From the NCBI GenBank assembly GCA_033064195.1, contig JARBJD010000015.1, forward strand, positions 1 through 64,000: a stretch of DNA of 64,000 nucleotides. Reading direction: 5' to 3'. Positions 1 through 7,926 of the stretch are shown piece by piece. Source of the stretch: Blattamonas nauphoetae (lineage: Eukaryota > Preaxostyla > Oxymonadida). The position numbers and the translations under genes were made by a program. Position 1 is the stretch's first letter; each line of letters begins with the position of its first letter. A model generated the notes under the pieces. The model had not been told where the DNA came from and did not search any database. It worked only from the letters and a program-made list of their open reading frames with translations.

Positions 1-1827
1 GTATATGACGTCTATGATTCACATGGAGAGTATGTTGCAAACGATGAGACATATTTTGAGGATTGGTTAAATGGAGGTCTCTCTCCGAATTTAACTATTT
101 CAGATGGAACAAAAGTAGTCTCACAGTTTCTGATTGCATTCTTGGGAAAACGTTTTAGTGATTGGAGATGTGAAAAAGCATACAAGATGTATAAAGAATA
201 TCATCGAAAGTACAATCAACAAGTGACACCAATTCCAATTCTCTCACCAAGAGTTCGAAGCCCTGCAGAGGCAAGACAAATCCCAACACCAGTGCAGAGA
301 CCAATAGCAATAGAACCACCTGAATATCTAAATATTCCTGGACTGAAGAGAAACTTGAAATTGGCTGGGTTTGAATATGAATATCCAATGAAGGAGAGGA
401 AATTTGAAGAGGAGGACGATGATGACATAAATCCCAATCCACCAATGTCAATCAGAACAACTGCGTCCAAACACCCTGTGAGAGAGATCAGACACTACGA
501 ACCGACGACACAGCAAGTTCTCAATAAGTTGGGACGAATGAAAGGATTGTTTGATCATCAACAGAGAAACGATTCAGAAGATGAACAGATCAAAGCTGAG
601 AACTCAATAATGAATAATCAAAAGCAGATGGAACACTTTATTACATCACACATTCTGGATGCCAATAAAATGAACAGAGACACATTTGTTCGAGCCTCAA
701 TTAACAGAACTATTGCCAACGATGATCTAAGCTTCATTCTGACTCACACTAAACAAATCCCATTCGGAGGAAGATCATTTCAGGATTGGTATGAGGAATA
801 TGATCACAGATGGAGTGTAGCACATCCGAGGAAAATCCAGAGAGAAAAAGGAGGTGACAGAATGAGAATTGATCCACCAATGATTCCTAAAACAACAGAA
901 AAAATTGTTTATCCTTTTCGATCAAAAATGCAGTTCATGTCGAAAGCAATTACAGGTGATCCACAGAAGACATCAGACAGAAAGGTTCCACAGAATTGTG
1001 ATCGACCATACTTTTCTCCCAAGTTTGGATCATGGGAAATTGATCTCGTTTTCATCCAATCACCAACGTCGAAAACAGTTCTTCAGATTTACCTCTTCGC
1101 AATTAACATCAACACTAAATACCTGGTAGTCATTCCAGTTCTGGATAAATCATGGAGCAAAGTCAAGACTGCAATCAATGACCTGATTAATCATCGTGGA
1201 GTTCATGTGAATAACATTCGTGGTGATGGAGAAGCAGCATGGACAAGTATTGAAGCATCAGAGTTTTTCAAACAGCAGAAGGTCAGCACATATTTCACAA
1301 GCTCACCATTCACTAATCCCAACAGAATTGTCGATCGAGTGATCAGAACAATCAGAGATGGATTCCAAGACAATGCGACACAAATGGCAAATCATTCACT
1401 GATGAATCAGATGGTGGAATACTACAACATGACTCCACATCGAGCGTACTGGAACAAGTTCACTCCACAGCAAGCACAAAACAATAGAGAAATCGAAGCA
1501 CTGTATATCTCCAGTTGCGAAGAGCAATTGAAGAACATCCAAAGACAACAGACATCACAGATGTTATGGAAATACAAACCAGGAAACATTCTGTTGATCC
1601 ACCTTGATTTGGACAAGACTGTTGCTAAGTTTCAGAAGAAGCGTAGACAGTTTCAATTCGTGGGGAAATTCATCGAATATAAGCACGGAAATGTTGTAGC
1701 AACTCTACTGAATGGTCTCACCTGTCTGTCAAAAGTTGTCTACGTTCCAATCCAACACACAAAGTTCCATGCAGACTCTATTGACGACTTAACTCCAGAG
1801 TTCATTGCTGAATTTAATTTAATCTAA
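1..1827 (+). CDS. Polinton integrase (partial at window edge)
   Basis: Retroviral-type (rve, DDE) integrase that would insert the element into host DNA in the nucleus. The frame is open from the first base of the window, so the N-terminus lies outside. The catalytic-core landmarks WEIDLV and IRGDGEAAW are visible, followed by the RIVDRVIRTIRDG helix, and then a C-terminal SH3-like stretch around RRQFQFVGKFIEYKHG. From about residue 100 the protein is almost identical to the integrase at 28955-30919, whereas the N-terminal 90 or so residues are strongly diverged (NDETYFEDW is shared). The family assignment is established for Polintons; the SH3-like label is inference from the pattern. Confidence 0.9.
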   Translation, partial: VYDVYDSHGEYVANDETYFEDWLNGGLSPNLTISDGTKVVSQFLIAFLGKRFSDWRCEKAYKMYKEYHRKYNQQVTPIPILSPRVRSPAEARQIPTPVQRPIAIEPPEYLNIPGLKRNLKLAGFEYEYPMKERKFEEEDDDDINPNPPMSIRTTASKHPVREIRHYEPTTQQVLNKLGRMKGLFDHQQRNDSEDEQIKAENSIMNNQKQMEHFITSHILDANKMNRDTFVRASINRTIANDDLSFILTHTKQIPFGGRSFQDWYEEYDHRWSVAHPRKIQREKGGDRMRIDPPMIPKTTEKIVYPFRSKMQFMSKAITGDPQKTSDRKVPQNCDRPYFSPKFGSWEIDLVFIQSPTSKTVLQIYLFAININTKYLVVIPVLDKSWSKVKTAINDLINHRGVHVNNIRGDGEAAWTSIEASEFFKQQKVSTYFTSSPFTNPNRIVDRVIRTIRDGFQDNATQMANHSLMNQMVEYYNMTPHRAYWNKFTPQQAQNNREIEALYISSCEEQLKNIQRQQTSQMLWKYKPGNILLIHLDLDKTVAKFQKKRRQFQFVGKFIEYKHGNVVATLLNGLTCLSKVVYVPIQHTKFHADSIDDLTPEFIAEFNLI

Positions 1828-1863
1828 TTTCGAAATTGTTTCGGATATTTTTATTTCATTGAA

Positions 1864-2223
1864 ATGACATCACTGAAAATATTAGAACCGTTTGATCCTG
1901 AGCAGAAAGAGTTCACAAACATCCACGACTTTCAGAGATACTTGGAGAAGAATAGAAAAGAACTGAATGAGTACACAACACAGAAACTGAATAGGATGAT
2001 CCAAATTGATGGATATCGAATAACAAAAATAAGAGGTGAGATTGCACTGAGGAAACGATATGTCGATGCTTCCACTTCTCCTAATTCACTCTCGATCGAT
2101 CAGAGATTATCTGACATTGAAGAATCAATTCGAACGCTGACAGACACTCTCAGCATGAGACTTCGAAGTCTTGACGAGACCATCAACAACCTTATTCAAG
2201 AATTAACGGACAGTTCGGTTTAA
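1864..2223 (+). CDS. small Polinton coiled-coil protein
   Basis: Unrecognised 119-residue protein. It is rich in charged residues, and its C-terminal half (RLSDIEESIRTLTDTL onward) has heptad-like spacing that suggests a short coiled coil. A close counterpart lies at 30986-31312 in the second element. It sits between integrase and ATPase and overlaps the convergent ATPase gene by about 20 bases at the stop codons. The start is supported by a T-rich motif (ATTTTTATTT) some 10 bases upstream. A structural or DNA-binding role is possible, but nothing in the sequence decides it. Confidence 0.7.
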   Translation: MTSLKILEPFDPEQKEFTNIHDFQRYLEKNRKELNEYTTQKLNRMIQIDGYRITKIRGEIALRKRYVDASTSPNSLSIDQRLSDIEESIRTLTDTLSMRLRSLDETINNLIQELTDSSV

Positions 2224-3048
2224 ACCTTCTTTGTTGATCTCATTCAGTGCAACTCCATCTGTGTTGTATCGAAGAATGATTGCTTCACATTTCTGTTTTC
2301 GTTGATAGACATTCCAGAAGTGTCGAATATCAATTGGTGAATTCAGCTGAGGATAGACTCGACTGATTCGTTCTTTGTTGAATCCTCCAAAGATCCACAT
2401 TGAATCGATGTTTGACTTCATGTCTGCTGACAAACTGAAGAGCTCATGCATCGTCAGAAAGAATGTGAATTTCGGTTGTCGATTCTCCAGTAACAGGTCC
2501 ATCATTGTCATTCTATTTTTGGATGCTCTTCGTTCACCTAGGATTCGACGACAGTCATCAAGAAGGATAATCGTTTGGAGATTCTTAACTGAGAAGTCAT
2601 CAATGTAAAGTGAGTCAAAGAGATTCTCTCTGCATTCATCAGTAATTTTATTCTGCCATTGATTGTCAATAATTTCTTCATATGCAGCTTTCGATTCAGA
2701 GAGTTCCAACAGAAATGGAAGTGCATCATCGTATTTGACTTTCACATAAGGAACGTTCAGTATTGGTTTGAATTTATCGAATGTCGGATCAATGTTCTTA
2801 TCAGTGACGAAGACAAAGAGATGGAAAAGTTCATTTCTAACTTGAACATTCTGGAGCTTGGCAACCTCTCGAAGAGCATTAAAGGTTTTCCCACTTCCTC
2901 TGTTTCCAACAAGGACATTGACACTATTGCGATTGAAATTCAGATCTGGATGAATCTGTGATTGCACTTCATGAGAAACATTCCTATTTGATGCTTCACT
3001 CAGTTTTGCATTCACGTATGCGGTGAATGACTGATTCGATTTGTTCAT
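2203..3048 (-). CDS. Polinton genome-packaging ATPase (FtsK/HerA, A32-like)
   Basis: P-loop ATPase of the size (281 aa) and type expected for Polinton DNA packaging. Walker A is GNRGSGKT at residues 48-55 and a Walker B-like IILLDDC lies at residues 160-166. The family (FtsK-HerA, poxvirus A32-like) pumps DNA into preformed capsids. It is the only minus-strand gene in this half of the element and overlaps the small upstream gene tail to tail. Its 5' end faces the next ORF across about 60 bases, which must hold divergent promoters. The copy at 31292-32137 is nearly identical. Confidence 0.9.
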   Translation of the reverse strand: MNKSNQSFTAYVNAKLSEASNRNVSHEVQSQIHPDLNFNRNSVNVLVGNRGSGKTFNALREVAKLQNVQVRNELFHLFVFVTDKNIDPTFDKFKPILNVPYVKVKYDDALPFLLELSESKAAYEEIIDNQWQNKITDECRENLFDSLYIDDFSVKNLQTIILLDDCRRILGERRASKNRMTMMDLLLENRQPKFTFFLTMHELFSLSADMKSNIDSMWIFGGFNKERISRVYPQLNSPIDIRHFWNVYQRKQKCEAIILRYNTDGVALNEINKEGLNRTVR

Positions 3049-3109
3049 TTGCGATTTAACTCTAAGTAAAATATACTTTTGGTTTTTTTATTTTGTATGA
3101 AAACACACA

Positions 3110-4072
3110 ATGTCACAAAAGATAGTGTACGTTCAACCACAAAGAAAAGCACAAGCGAAGAAACCAAGAATGAGATACGGACCGGAGACTCAAGCAGCAT
3201 TGAAACAAATCTTTGCCGATGATGATATTCAAACCAGACGCAATGATGTTCTGTGCAGTCTTCCATCAGCGTTAGAATACAACAAGAGAACTGGACGAAA
3301 TTGGACTGCGAAAATAGAACAATACGGACAAGTTCCTGATGTGATGGTGTACGACAATGAGACTGGAGATCTGATTGCAGTCAATGGTGCCATGCTCGCT
3401 CCATACAATAGTAGACCAGTCAAAGAGACATACTACGCAATGAATCCAACCCCAGAGATGCGAAGACTGAAACCATACACATCATTCAATCAAGAAAATG
3501 GAAGGAAAATCAAAGCGGTGCACAGGAATTTCCTCAAGAATGGAACATACGATTTACCAACCAATTATCGAGACATCAGCTATGAAGAGATGAAGACTAA
3601 ACGATCTCAACAACCATATGCAATAATGAAGAAAGTTGTTGGCGACTTCATGACAAGTGTATTGGGAATAACTCGTGCAAGTCAAGGAAACCCCGCAAAT
3701 CTTGAGAAACATGTCATAGACAATATGGTGTTCAATTCGATTCAATCGAAAGTAGCATCACAAATGTGGGACAAATGGCTTCATGATCATGTACAGGACT
3801 ACAATCCCAGTATGAAACAAAAGAAAGCCTTCAAGGAACAGATTCATCCAGTGTTTCTCCAAATGATTACTCAAGACTCAACTTTCTTAAAAGAATACTT
3901 CAATCACTATTCAGATGACATATCGACACTTTGCAATGAGCTGACACGCCAAGCCTATGCAACAAGAACAGATGATGATATCGATCAGTACCAAACTGAG
4001 ATGCCTGGATATTATCGATTTGCTCAGTTGGACAGTTCTGGAATGGGAGAAATAGATCGAGCAGAAAAGTGA
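3110..4072 (+). CDS. conserved Polinton protein, unknown
   Basis: A 320-residue basic protein with no motif I recognise. The N-terminus is Lys/Gln/Arg-rich (QRKAQAKKPRMRYGPE), consistent with nucleic-acid or capsid-interior contact. The body is mixed alpha/beta with a conserved NPANLEKHV stretch. A counterpart lies at 32199-33170; the two agree closely except at the last 60 or so residues. Its place between ATPase and capsid genes fits a virion protein of the PX/PY class described for Polintons, but that is positional inference only. Confidence 0.75.
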   Translation: MSQKIVYVQPQRKAQAKKPRMRYGPETQAALKQIFADDDIQTRRNDVLCSLPSALEYNKRTGRNWTAKIEQYGQVPDVMVYDNETGDLIAVNGAMLAPYNSRPVKETYYAMNPTPEMRRLKPYTSFNQENGRKIKAVHRNFLKNGTYDLPTNYRDISYEEMKTKRSQQPYAIMKKVVGDFMTSVLGITRASQGNPANLEKHVIDNMVFNSIQSKVASQMWDKWLHDHVQDYNPSMKQKKAFKEQIHPVFLQMITQDSTFLKEYFNHYSDDISTLCNELTRQAYATRTDDDIDQYQTEMPGYYRFAQLDSSGMGEIDRAEK

Positions 4073-4091
4073 ATTTAAAAACATTAATATA

Positions 4092-4105
4092 TATTTTTTA
4101 TTTTT
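4092..4105 (+). promoter_or_regulatory. T-rich promoter-like motif TATTTTTTATTTTT
   Basis: The exact 14-mer recurs just upstream of Polinton start codons at 4722-4735, 7328-7341, 33153-33166 and 33766-33779. Shorter forms occur before most other genes (for example 5069-5081, 5416-5428, 11885-11896). Distance to the ATG is 6-10 bases. Placement directly on the start codon recalls late promoters of large DNA viruses; function is inferred. Confidence 0.65.
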
Positions 4106-4115
4106 ATAGAAAGTG

Positions 4116-4706
4116 ATGCAACCAATTCTAAGTTGTCAATTTACAAAACACACAAGTTCTTCTTCAGTACCAACATCAATCTCCAAGAATGTCATCATCG
4201 AGGATAGGAGCAAAGCTGGCGTAGATAATAGAGGATCGAAGATGGAGATGGAAAGAGTGTGCTCTGAACCTGTGGTATCCAATGAACGAGGTGCTTATGA
4301 TCCACCACTGGAGACATATCCATCAGCACCAATTCAAAGCCGTTCTATTCCACTCCGAGAATATACATCAAATATTTCAGCATTCAAAGATCAACTACTG
4401 CTCGTCTACAAGAATGCTTTCGCTTGTGAAAAGAAACTACTGAATAATCTCATTGAACCATCGAAGAAACTGATCACGAACCAAAGTGATTTATGTGCAC
4501 TGATTGCTACACTCACTGGAATCAATGATGTGGTGATCGAACTGGATGATTTGTCTGATAAGTGCCTCTGTCTGAATAAACTCCCAATCTTTCGAACAAT
4601 ATTCAAGATCCTCGTTGGTGGAAAAGATATGAGTATCGCCTACAATGAAGCATACAACACTATTCTCAATTATGGCATTTCTCTAACAAAGGCAATCCCG
4701 AGATAA
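4116..4706 (+). CDS. conserved Polinton virion-type protein, unknown
   Basis: About 196 residues. The first 75 residues are low-complexity and Ser/Thr/Pro-rich and diverge from the second copy (33177-33761). From YDPPLETYPSAPIQSR onward the two proteins are nearly identical and predicted helical, with two Cys in the CLCLNKL segment. The ATG at 4116 is chosen because a TATTTTTTATTTTT motif ends 10 bases upstream. No enzymatic motif is seen. Location just before the two membrane-active-type proteins and the capsid suggests a capsid-associated role, by inference. Confidence 0.75.
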   Translation: MQPILSCQFTKHTSSSSVPTSISKNVIIEDRSKAGVDNRGSKMEMERVCSEPVVSNERGAYDPPLETYPSAPIQSRSIPLREYTSNISAFKDQLLLVYKNAFACEKKLLNNLIEPSKKLITNQSDLCALIATLTGINDVVIELDDLSDKCLCLNKLPIFRTIFKILVGGKDMSIAYNEAYNTILNYGISLTKAIPR

Positions 4707-4721
4707 ATTATAAATGAATTG

Positions 4722-4735
4722 TATTTTTTATTTTT
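4722..4735 (+). promoter_or_regulatory. T-rich promoter-like motif
   Basis: Exact TATTTTTTATTTTT six bases before the ATG at 4742 of the first small amphipathic protein gene. Confidence 0.65.
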
Positions 4736-4741
4736 ACATAA

Positions 4742-5050
4742 ATGGCACCAGGAAGTTTCAACAAACTCAAAAATATCGGCAAGCAATTCTTTCAATTCAT
4801 CAAACCTCTAGCTCCAACATTGCTTCAAGTCGGTGGTGGATTCCTCTCTCAAACGAACAGTAAATTTGGACAAACAGCAGGTGGAATACTCAATGGATTA
4901 GGAGGAATGATGGACGTTTATCAACAAAATAAGGCGATCAATCGTCAACAAAAACCACAGATGATCGAGTACGAACCTCCACGAAATGGACGATACTCCA
5001 ATGATGATATGCCACTCTCGTCAAATTCCAAAATTCAATTCAAAGGATAA
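4742..5050 (+). CDS. small amphipathic protein, adenovirus pVI-like character
   Basis: A 102-residue protein beginning MAPGSFNKLKNIGKQFFQF, with an amphipathic N-terminal helix followed by a Gly-rich hydrophobic stretch (GGGFLSQTNSKFGQTAGGIL). Such a layout resembles the membrane-lytic/capsid-cement proteins of adenoviruses (pVI) and related Polinton proteins. That comparison is by character, not by a demonstrated alignment. The second copy (33786-34094) differs by about one residue. A perfect TATTTTTTATTTTT motif lies six bases upstream of the ATG. Confidence 0.7.
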   Translation: MAPGSFNKLKNIGKQFFQFIKPLAPTLLQVGGGFLSQTNSKFGQTAGGILNGLGGMMDVYQQNKAINRQQKPQMIEYEPPRNGRYSNDDMPLSSNSKIQFKG

Positions 5051-5087
5051 TAATTCACTAGTATACAAATATTTTTATTTTCCTAAA

Positions 5088-5393
5088 ATGGCACCAGGTT
5101 GGTTCTCAAAATTAGCAGCAGTTGGAAAAAATATACTCAGAGTTGGAGCTCCATTTCTGAATCTCATTCCCTTCGTTGGACCATTAATTTCGAAGGTAGC
5201 ACAAACAGGTGTTGAAATGATTCCAGATGTGAAATCGGATCAACAAATCCATGCAGAAAAGATGGCACAATATGAGCAAGCAATGAATGAAGGAAACGGT
5301 TCACTTGCTAACAAACTCAGAGGAGAAATACTGAGACTGGAAGAAAAGCTGAAGCCGAAGGTTAAGGTGAAGAAACCAAAAAAGAAAAAGTAA
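5088..5393 (+). CDS. second small amphipathic protein with Lys-rich tail
   Basis: About 101 residues beginning MAPGWFSKLAAVGKNILRVG, sharing the MAPG start and amphipathic helix with its upstream neighbour, so the two look like ancient duplicates. A hydrophobic segment (FLNLIPFVGPLISKV) is followed by a charged helix and a Lys-rich C-terminus (KVKVKKPKKKK), which could bind packaged DNA. The ATG at 5088 follows an ATTTTTATTTT motif. The counterpart in the second element starts at 34133. Confidence 0.7.
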   Translation: MAPGWFSKLAAVGKNILRVGAPFLNLIPFVGPLISKVAQTGVEMIPDVKSDQQIHAEKMAQYEQAMNEGNGSLANKLRGEILRLEEKLKPKVKVKKPKKKK

Positions 5394-5530
5394 CTAGAGT
5401 TAAAGCATAAATGTAATTTTTTATTTTTGTTAAAATGAATTCGCATTTAACACATCTGACAAACAAAAGAACTGGAGCTACATCATTGACTGGAAATACC
5501 ACTTGAAGGATAGAATACACAAGAGATGAC

Positions 5531-7300
5531 ATGGGTCAAATACAACAACAACTAATGTCCGAACATCACATTAATTACCTTCTGAATGATGGAGCTCACA
5601 GTACTTCTATTCAGGAATTGAAACCATCTGAGAATGCACGATTCTACACAGGACAAGAGATAATCATTCCGTTGACTGGTAATCAAGACATTTGTCAAAT
5701 CGATGATTCTTTCATTACATTCACAATGACTGCGACATTGAGAGTCAATAATTGGCAAACTACAGCTGGGAAGGTTGGATCGTTCATGAATGAGAGAATC
5801 TTCATCTTCGTTGGACTCAAACATTCAGCATCAATCTTTCGTGACCTCACTGTTCTTCACAACAATCAGAGAATCATAAGCACAACAAACAATGATGTCT
5901 CAATGGAGTCTCACATCTACAATATGATCAAACCGAAGAGTCAATTGGAGAATCGTCAACATTGTCACACTCCTTGGCAGAATGCATGGAATCATGATGA
6001 ATCAGTTGCTGGTGTTTATATTCCACTTTCGGACTTCACAACAACGTCTGGAACTGGTGTATTCAAAGACACTATTGATGTGCCAATTCGTGTGTCGATT
6101 AATCTTGAAGATCTTCTGATATTCTCAGGGATGACTGACTATCCTCGGTGTCTCTTTGGTGATTTGAAATTGAGTGTGCACATGAATGAGGATGCGTTTG
6201 TTTGTTGTTCTGTTAATCCTGAACTCACTTTGAAAGATACACTATCATCACTCGTAACTGGAACCGCAGCAGCACCAACTATTAAGGCAGCAATTCTCAA
6301 TTGTATTCAACATCGTCCCTATTTTCTGAATAATCTTGTCACCTCATGCACAAAGAACTTCGTTCAAATTGGTCAATCATTTCAGCAACCAACAGTGACT
6401 CAAGACATCGTGTATAATACAGCTGGAACAGTCACTAAAGAACCAGAATTCGTGGATCAGTACATCTCACTGAATATATTGCAATATCAAATTGATGATG
6501 TGTATTGCATGAGTGCTGGATACAATATGAAAAAAGATGCAAAATTGAAGCTTAAAGAGATGTATCAGAATCGTCCTGGAACCATTCCAGCAGAGAAGAT
6601 CTCATTCTATCCATTTCAGAAGACACCGACTCCATCAGGTATTGATTGTACTCAACAAATGGTCCTTGTGAACGCAAAGGATATTATGCTCCTGTTTCGT
6701 CATTACGACAATGAAGTCACTTGTTTCCATAATCCAATGCAGAAGAACATCCAAGTGAAACTACTCGACAAATACTATCCAGATCAACCGACAACCACAA
6801 TTGGAGCTCGCTTTTATCAGATCGCATTGTCAACTCTCAACCTTGATTCTTATCTAACTGTTCCAGATGATTTGGAGCGATCACTTACAGATTCTCTCGT
6901 TGAAGAGAAACTCACTGGTGATCAGAATTATCCAAATGAGACAATGACAAGAGTACGACCAATTCATGACAATTCTGATTTTCTTTTATGCTTCTCAACC
7001 CAGAGAAGTGGATGTCCAACAAACTGCAATGATTCGATCAGTTCAAGAGGAAATACTGCTGTCACTTTGAGATCACGTCCAATCTATCAAGGTAATCTTG
7101 ACACATACTATAATGTATACAATCCAAGTCAAAGTGGTGGTGATATGACAACATTTACACATCCTCCAGCACCGATTTTAGCAACTACTGCAACCACATG
7201 GTGGGTCTTGAGGTACAGTAATGGTGAACCAAAAGTTGAGTACTATCCAAATCACACACTGAAAGCGTTGCACAAAGATTTAGGTATTATTCCAAATTGA
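5531..7300 (+). CDS. Polinton major capsid protein (double jelly-roll type)
   Basis: A 589-residue ORF matching the size and position of the double-jelly-roll major capsid protein of Polintons. It is beta-rich with few charged helices. It is almost identical to the ORF at 34469-36316, with a long central stretch identical at nucleotide level and both sides carrying many silent differences. A weak internal resemblance to the minor capsid gene downstream (IPIRVSIN... versus IPLVIP..., both followed by FGDLKL/FGNLRL) supports a shared jelly-roll origin. The family call rests on synteny and general character; I did not align it to a reference capsid. Confidence 0.8.
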   Translation: MGQIQQQLMSEHHINYLLNDGAHSTSIQELKPSENARFYTGQEIIIPLTGNQDICQIDDSFITFTMTATLRVNNWQTTAGKVGSFMNERIFIFVGLKHSASIFRDLTVLHNNQRIISTTNNDVSMESHIYNMIKPKSQLENRQHCHTPWQNAWNHDESVAGVYIPLSDFTTTSGTGVFKDTIDVPIRVSINLEDLLIFSGMTDYPRCLFGDLKLSVHMNEDAFVCCSVNPELTLKDTLSSLVTGTAAAPTIKAAILNCIQHRPYFLNNLVTSCTKNFVQIGQSFQQPTVTQDIVYNTAGTVTKEPEFVDQYISLNILQYQIDDVYCMSAGYNMKKDAKLKLKEMYQNRPGTIPAEKISFYPFQKTPTPSGIDCTQQMVLVNAKDIMLLFRHYDNEVTCFHNPMQKNIQVKLLDKYYPDQPTTTIGARFYQIALSTLNLDSYLTVPDDLERSLTDSLVEEKLTGDQNYPNETMTRVRPIHDNSDFLLCFSTQRSGCPTNCNDSISSRGNTAVTLRSRPIYQGNLDTYYNVYNPSQSGGDMTTFTHPPAPILATTATTWWVLRYSNGEPKVEYYPNHTLKALHKDLGIIPN

Positions 7301-7327
7301 AAATGACAAAAGAAAATAATGATATTG

Positions 7328-7341
7328 TATTTTTTATTTTT
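7328..7341 (+). promoter_or_regulatory. T-rich promoter-like motif
   Basis: Exact TATTTTTTATTTTT six bases before the ATG at 7348 of the minor capsid gene. Confidence 0.65.
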
Positions 7342-7347
7342 CTATAA

Positions 7348-7926
7348 ATGAGAAGTTTCAGATCTAATCAATCCAAACCAACATCGACATTAATCGAACA
7401 AATTGAAGTGCAATCATATCTGCCAAAACAGTGGGATTCAGAACCTCATGTGTATTCAATTCAGGAAATTCATCCAACAAATCCTCCGATGCCATGTAGA
7501 ATTGGAGATGAGATTGAAGTTCCACTGTGCTATGATGGTCATGATGTGACTGAATTTGCGAACAGTCATTTGCGTATCGATCTTACGATCAGTGTTCCAT
7601 TCGATAAACCAGTGTCCGATGGGAATATCTACTCTACTCTGTATGCAATGTTCTATGGGTACAAATCATCCTCAGATGCAGTTCGAGATATGAGACTCAT
7701 CGATAGTCATGGAAACATCATTGACAATACACTCCAGAATAATCACATTCACGAATCATTTCTGTATCACACATTCAAGTCCCAAGAGGAGAAAAACAAC
7801 ATGAGGCATTGCTATAGTCTTTTTGAAAATGTACAGAACATGGATCCAAGTGTGTGTGGATACTACTTAGTTCCAGAAGACCGATCTCAAACAACTTATA
7901 CATTCAAAATCCCTTTGGTCATTCCC
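7348..7926 (+). CDS. minor capsid (penton-like) gene, segment upstream of the insertion
   Basis: Begins MRSFRSNQSKPTSTLIEQ after a perfect TATTTTTTATTTTT promoter-like motif. The encoded stretch is beta-rich and weakly resembles the start of the major capsid protein (shared DEIEVPL/QEIIIPL and HIHESF/SHIYNM patterns). The segment ends at the border of a 2.8-kb insertion that is bounded by an 11-bp direct repeat. Assignment as the single-jelly-roll penton protein is inferred from position after the major capsid gene and from similarity in style. Confidence 0.65.
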
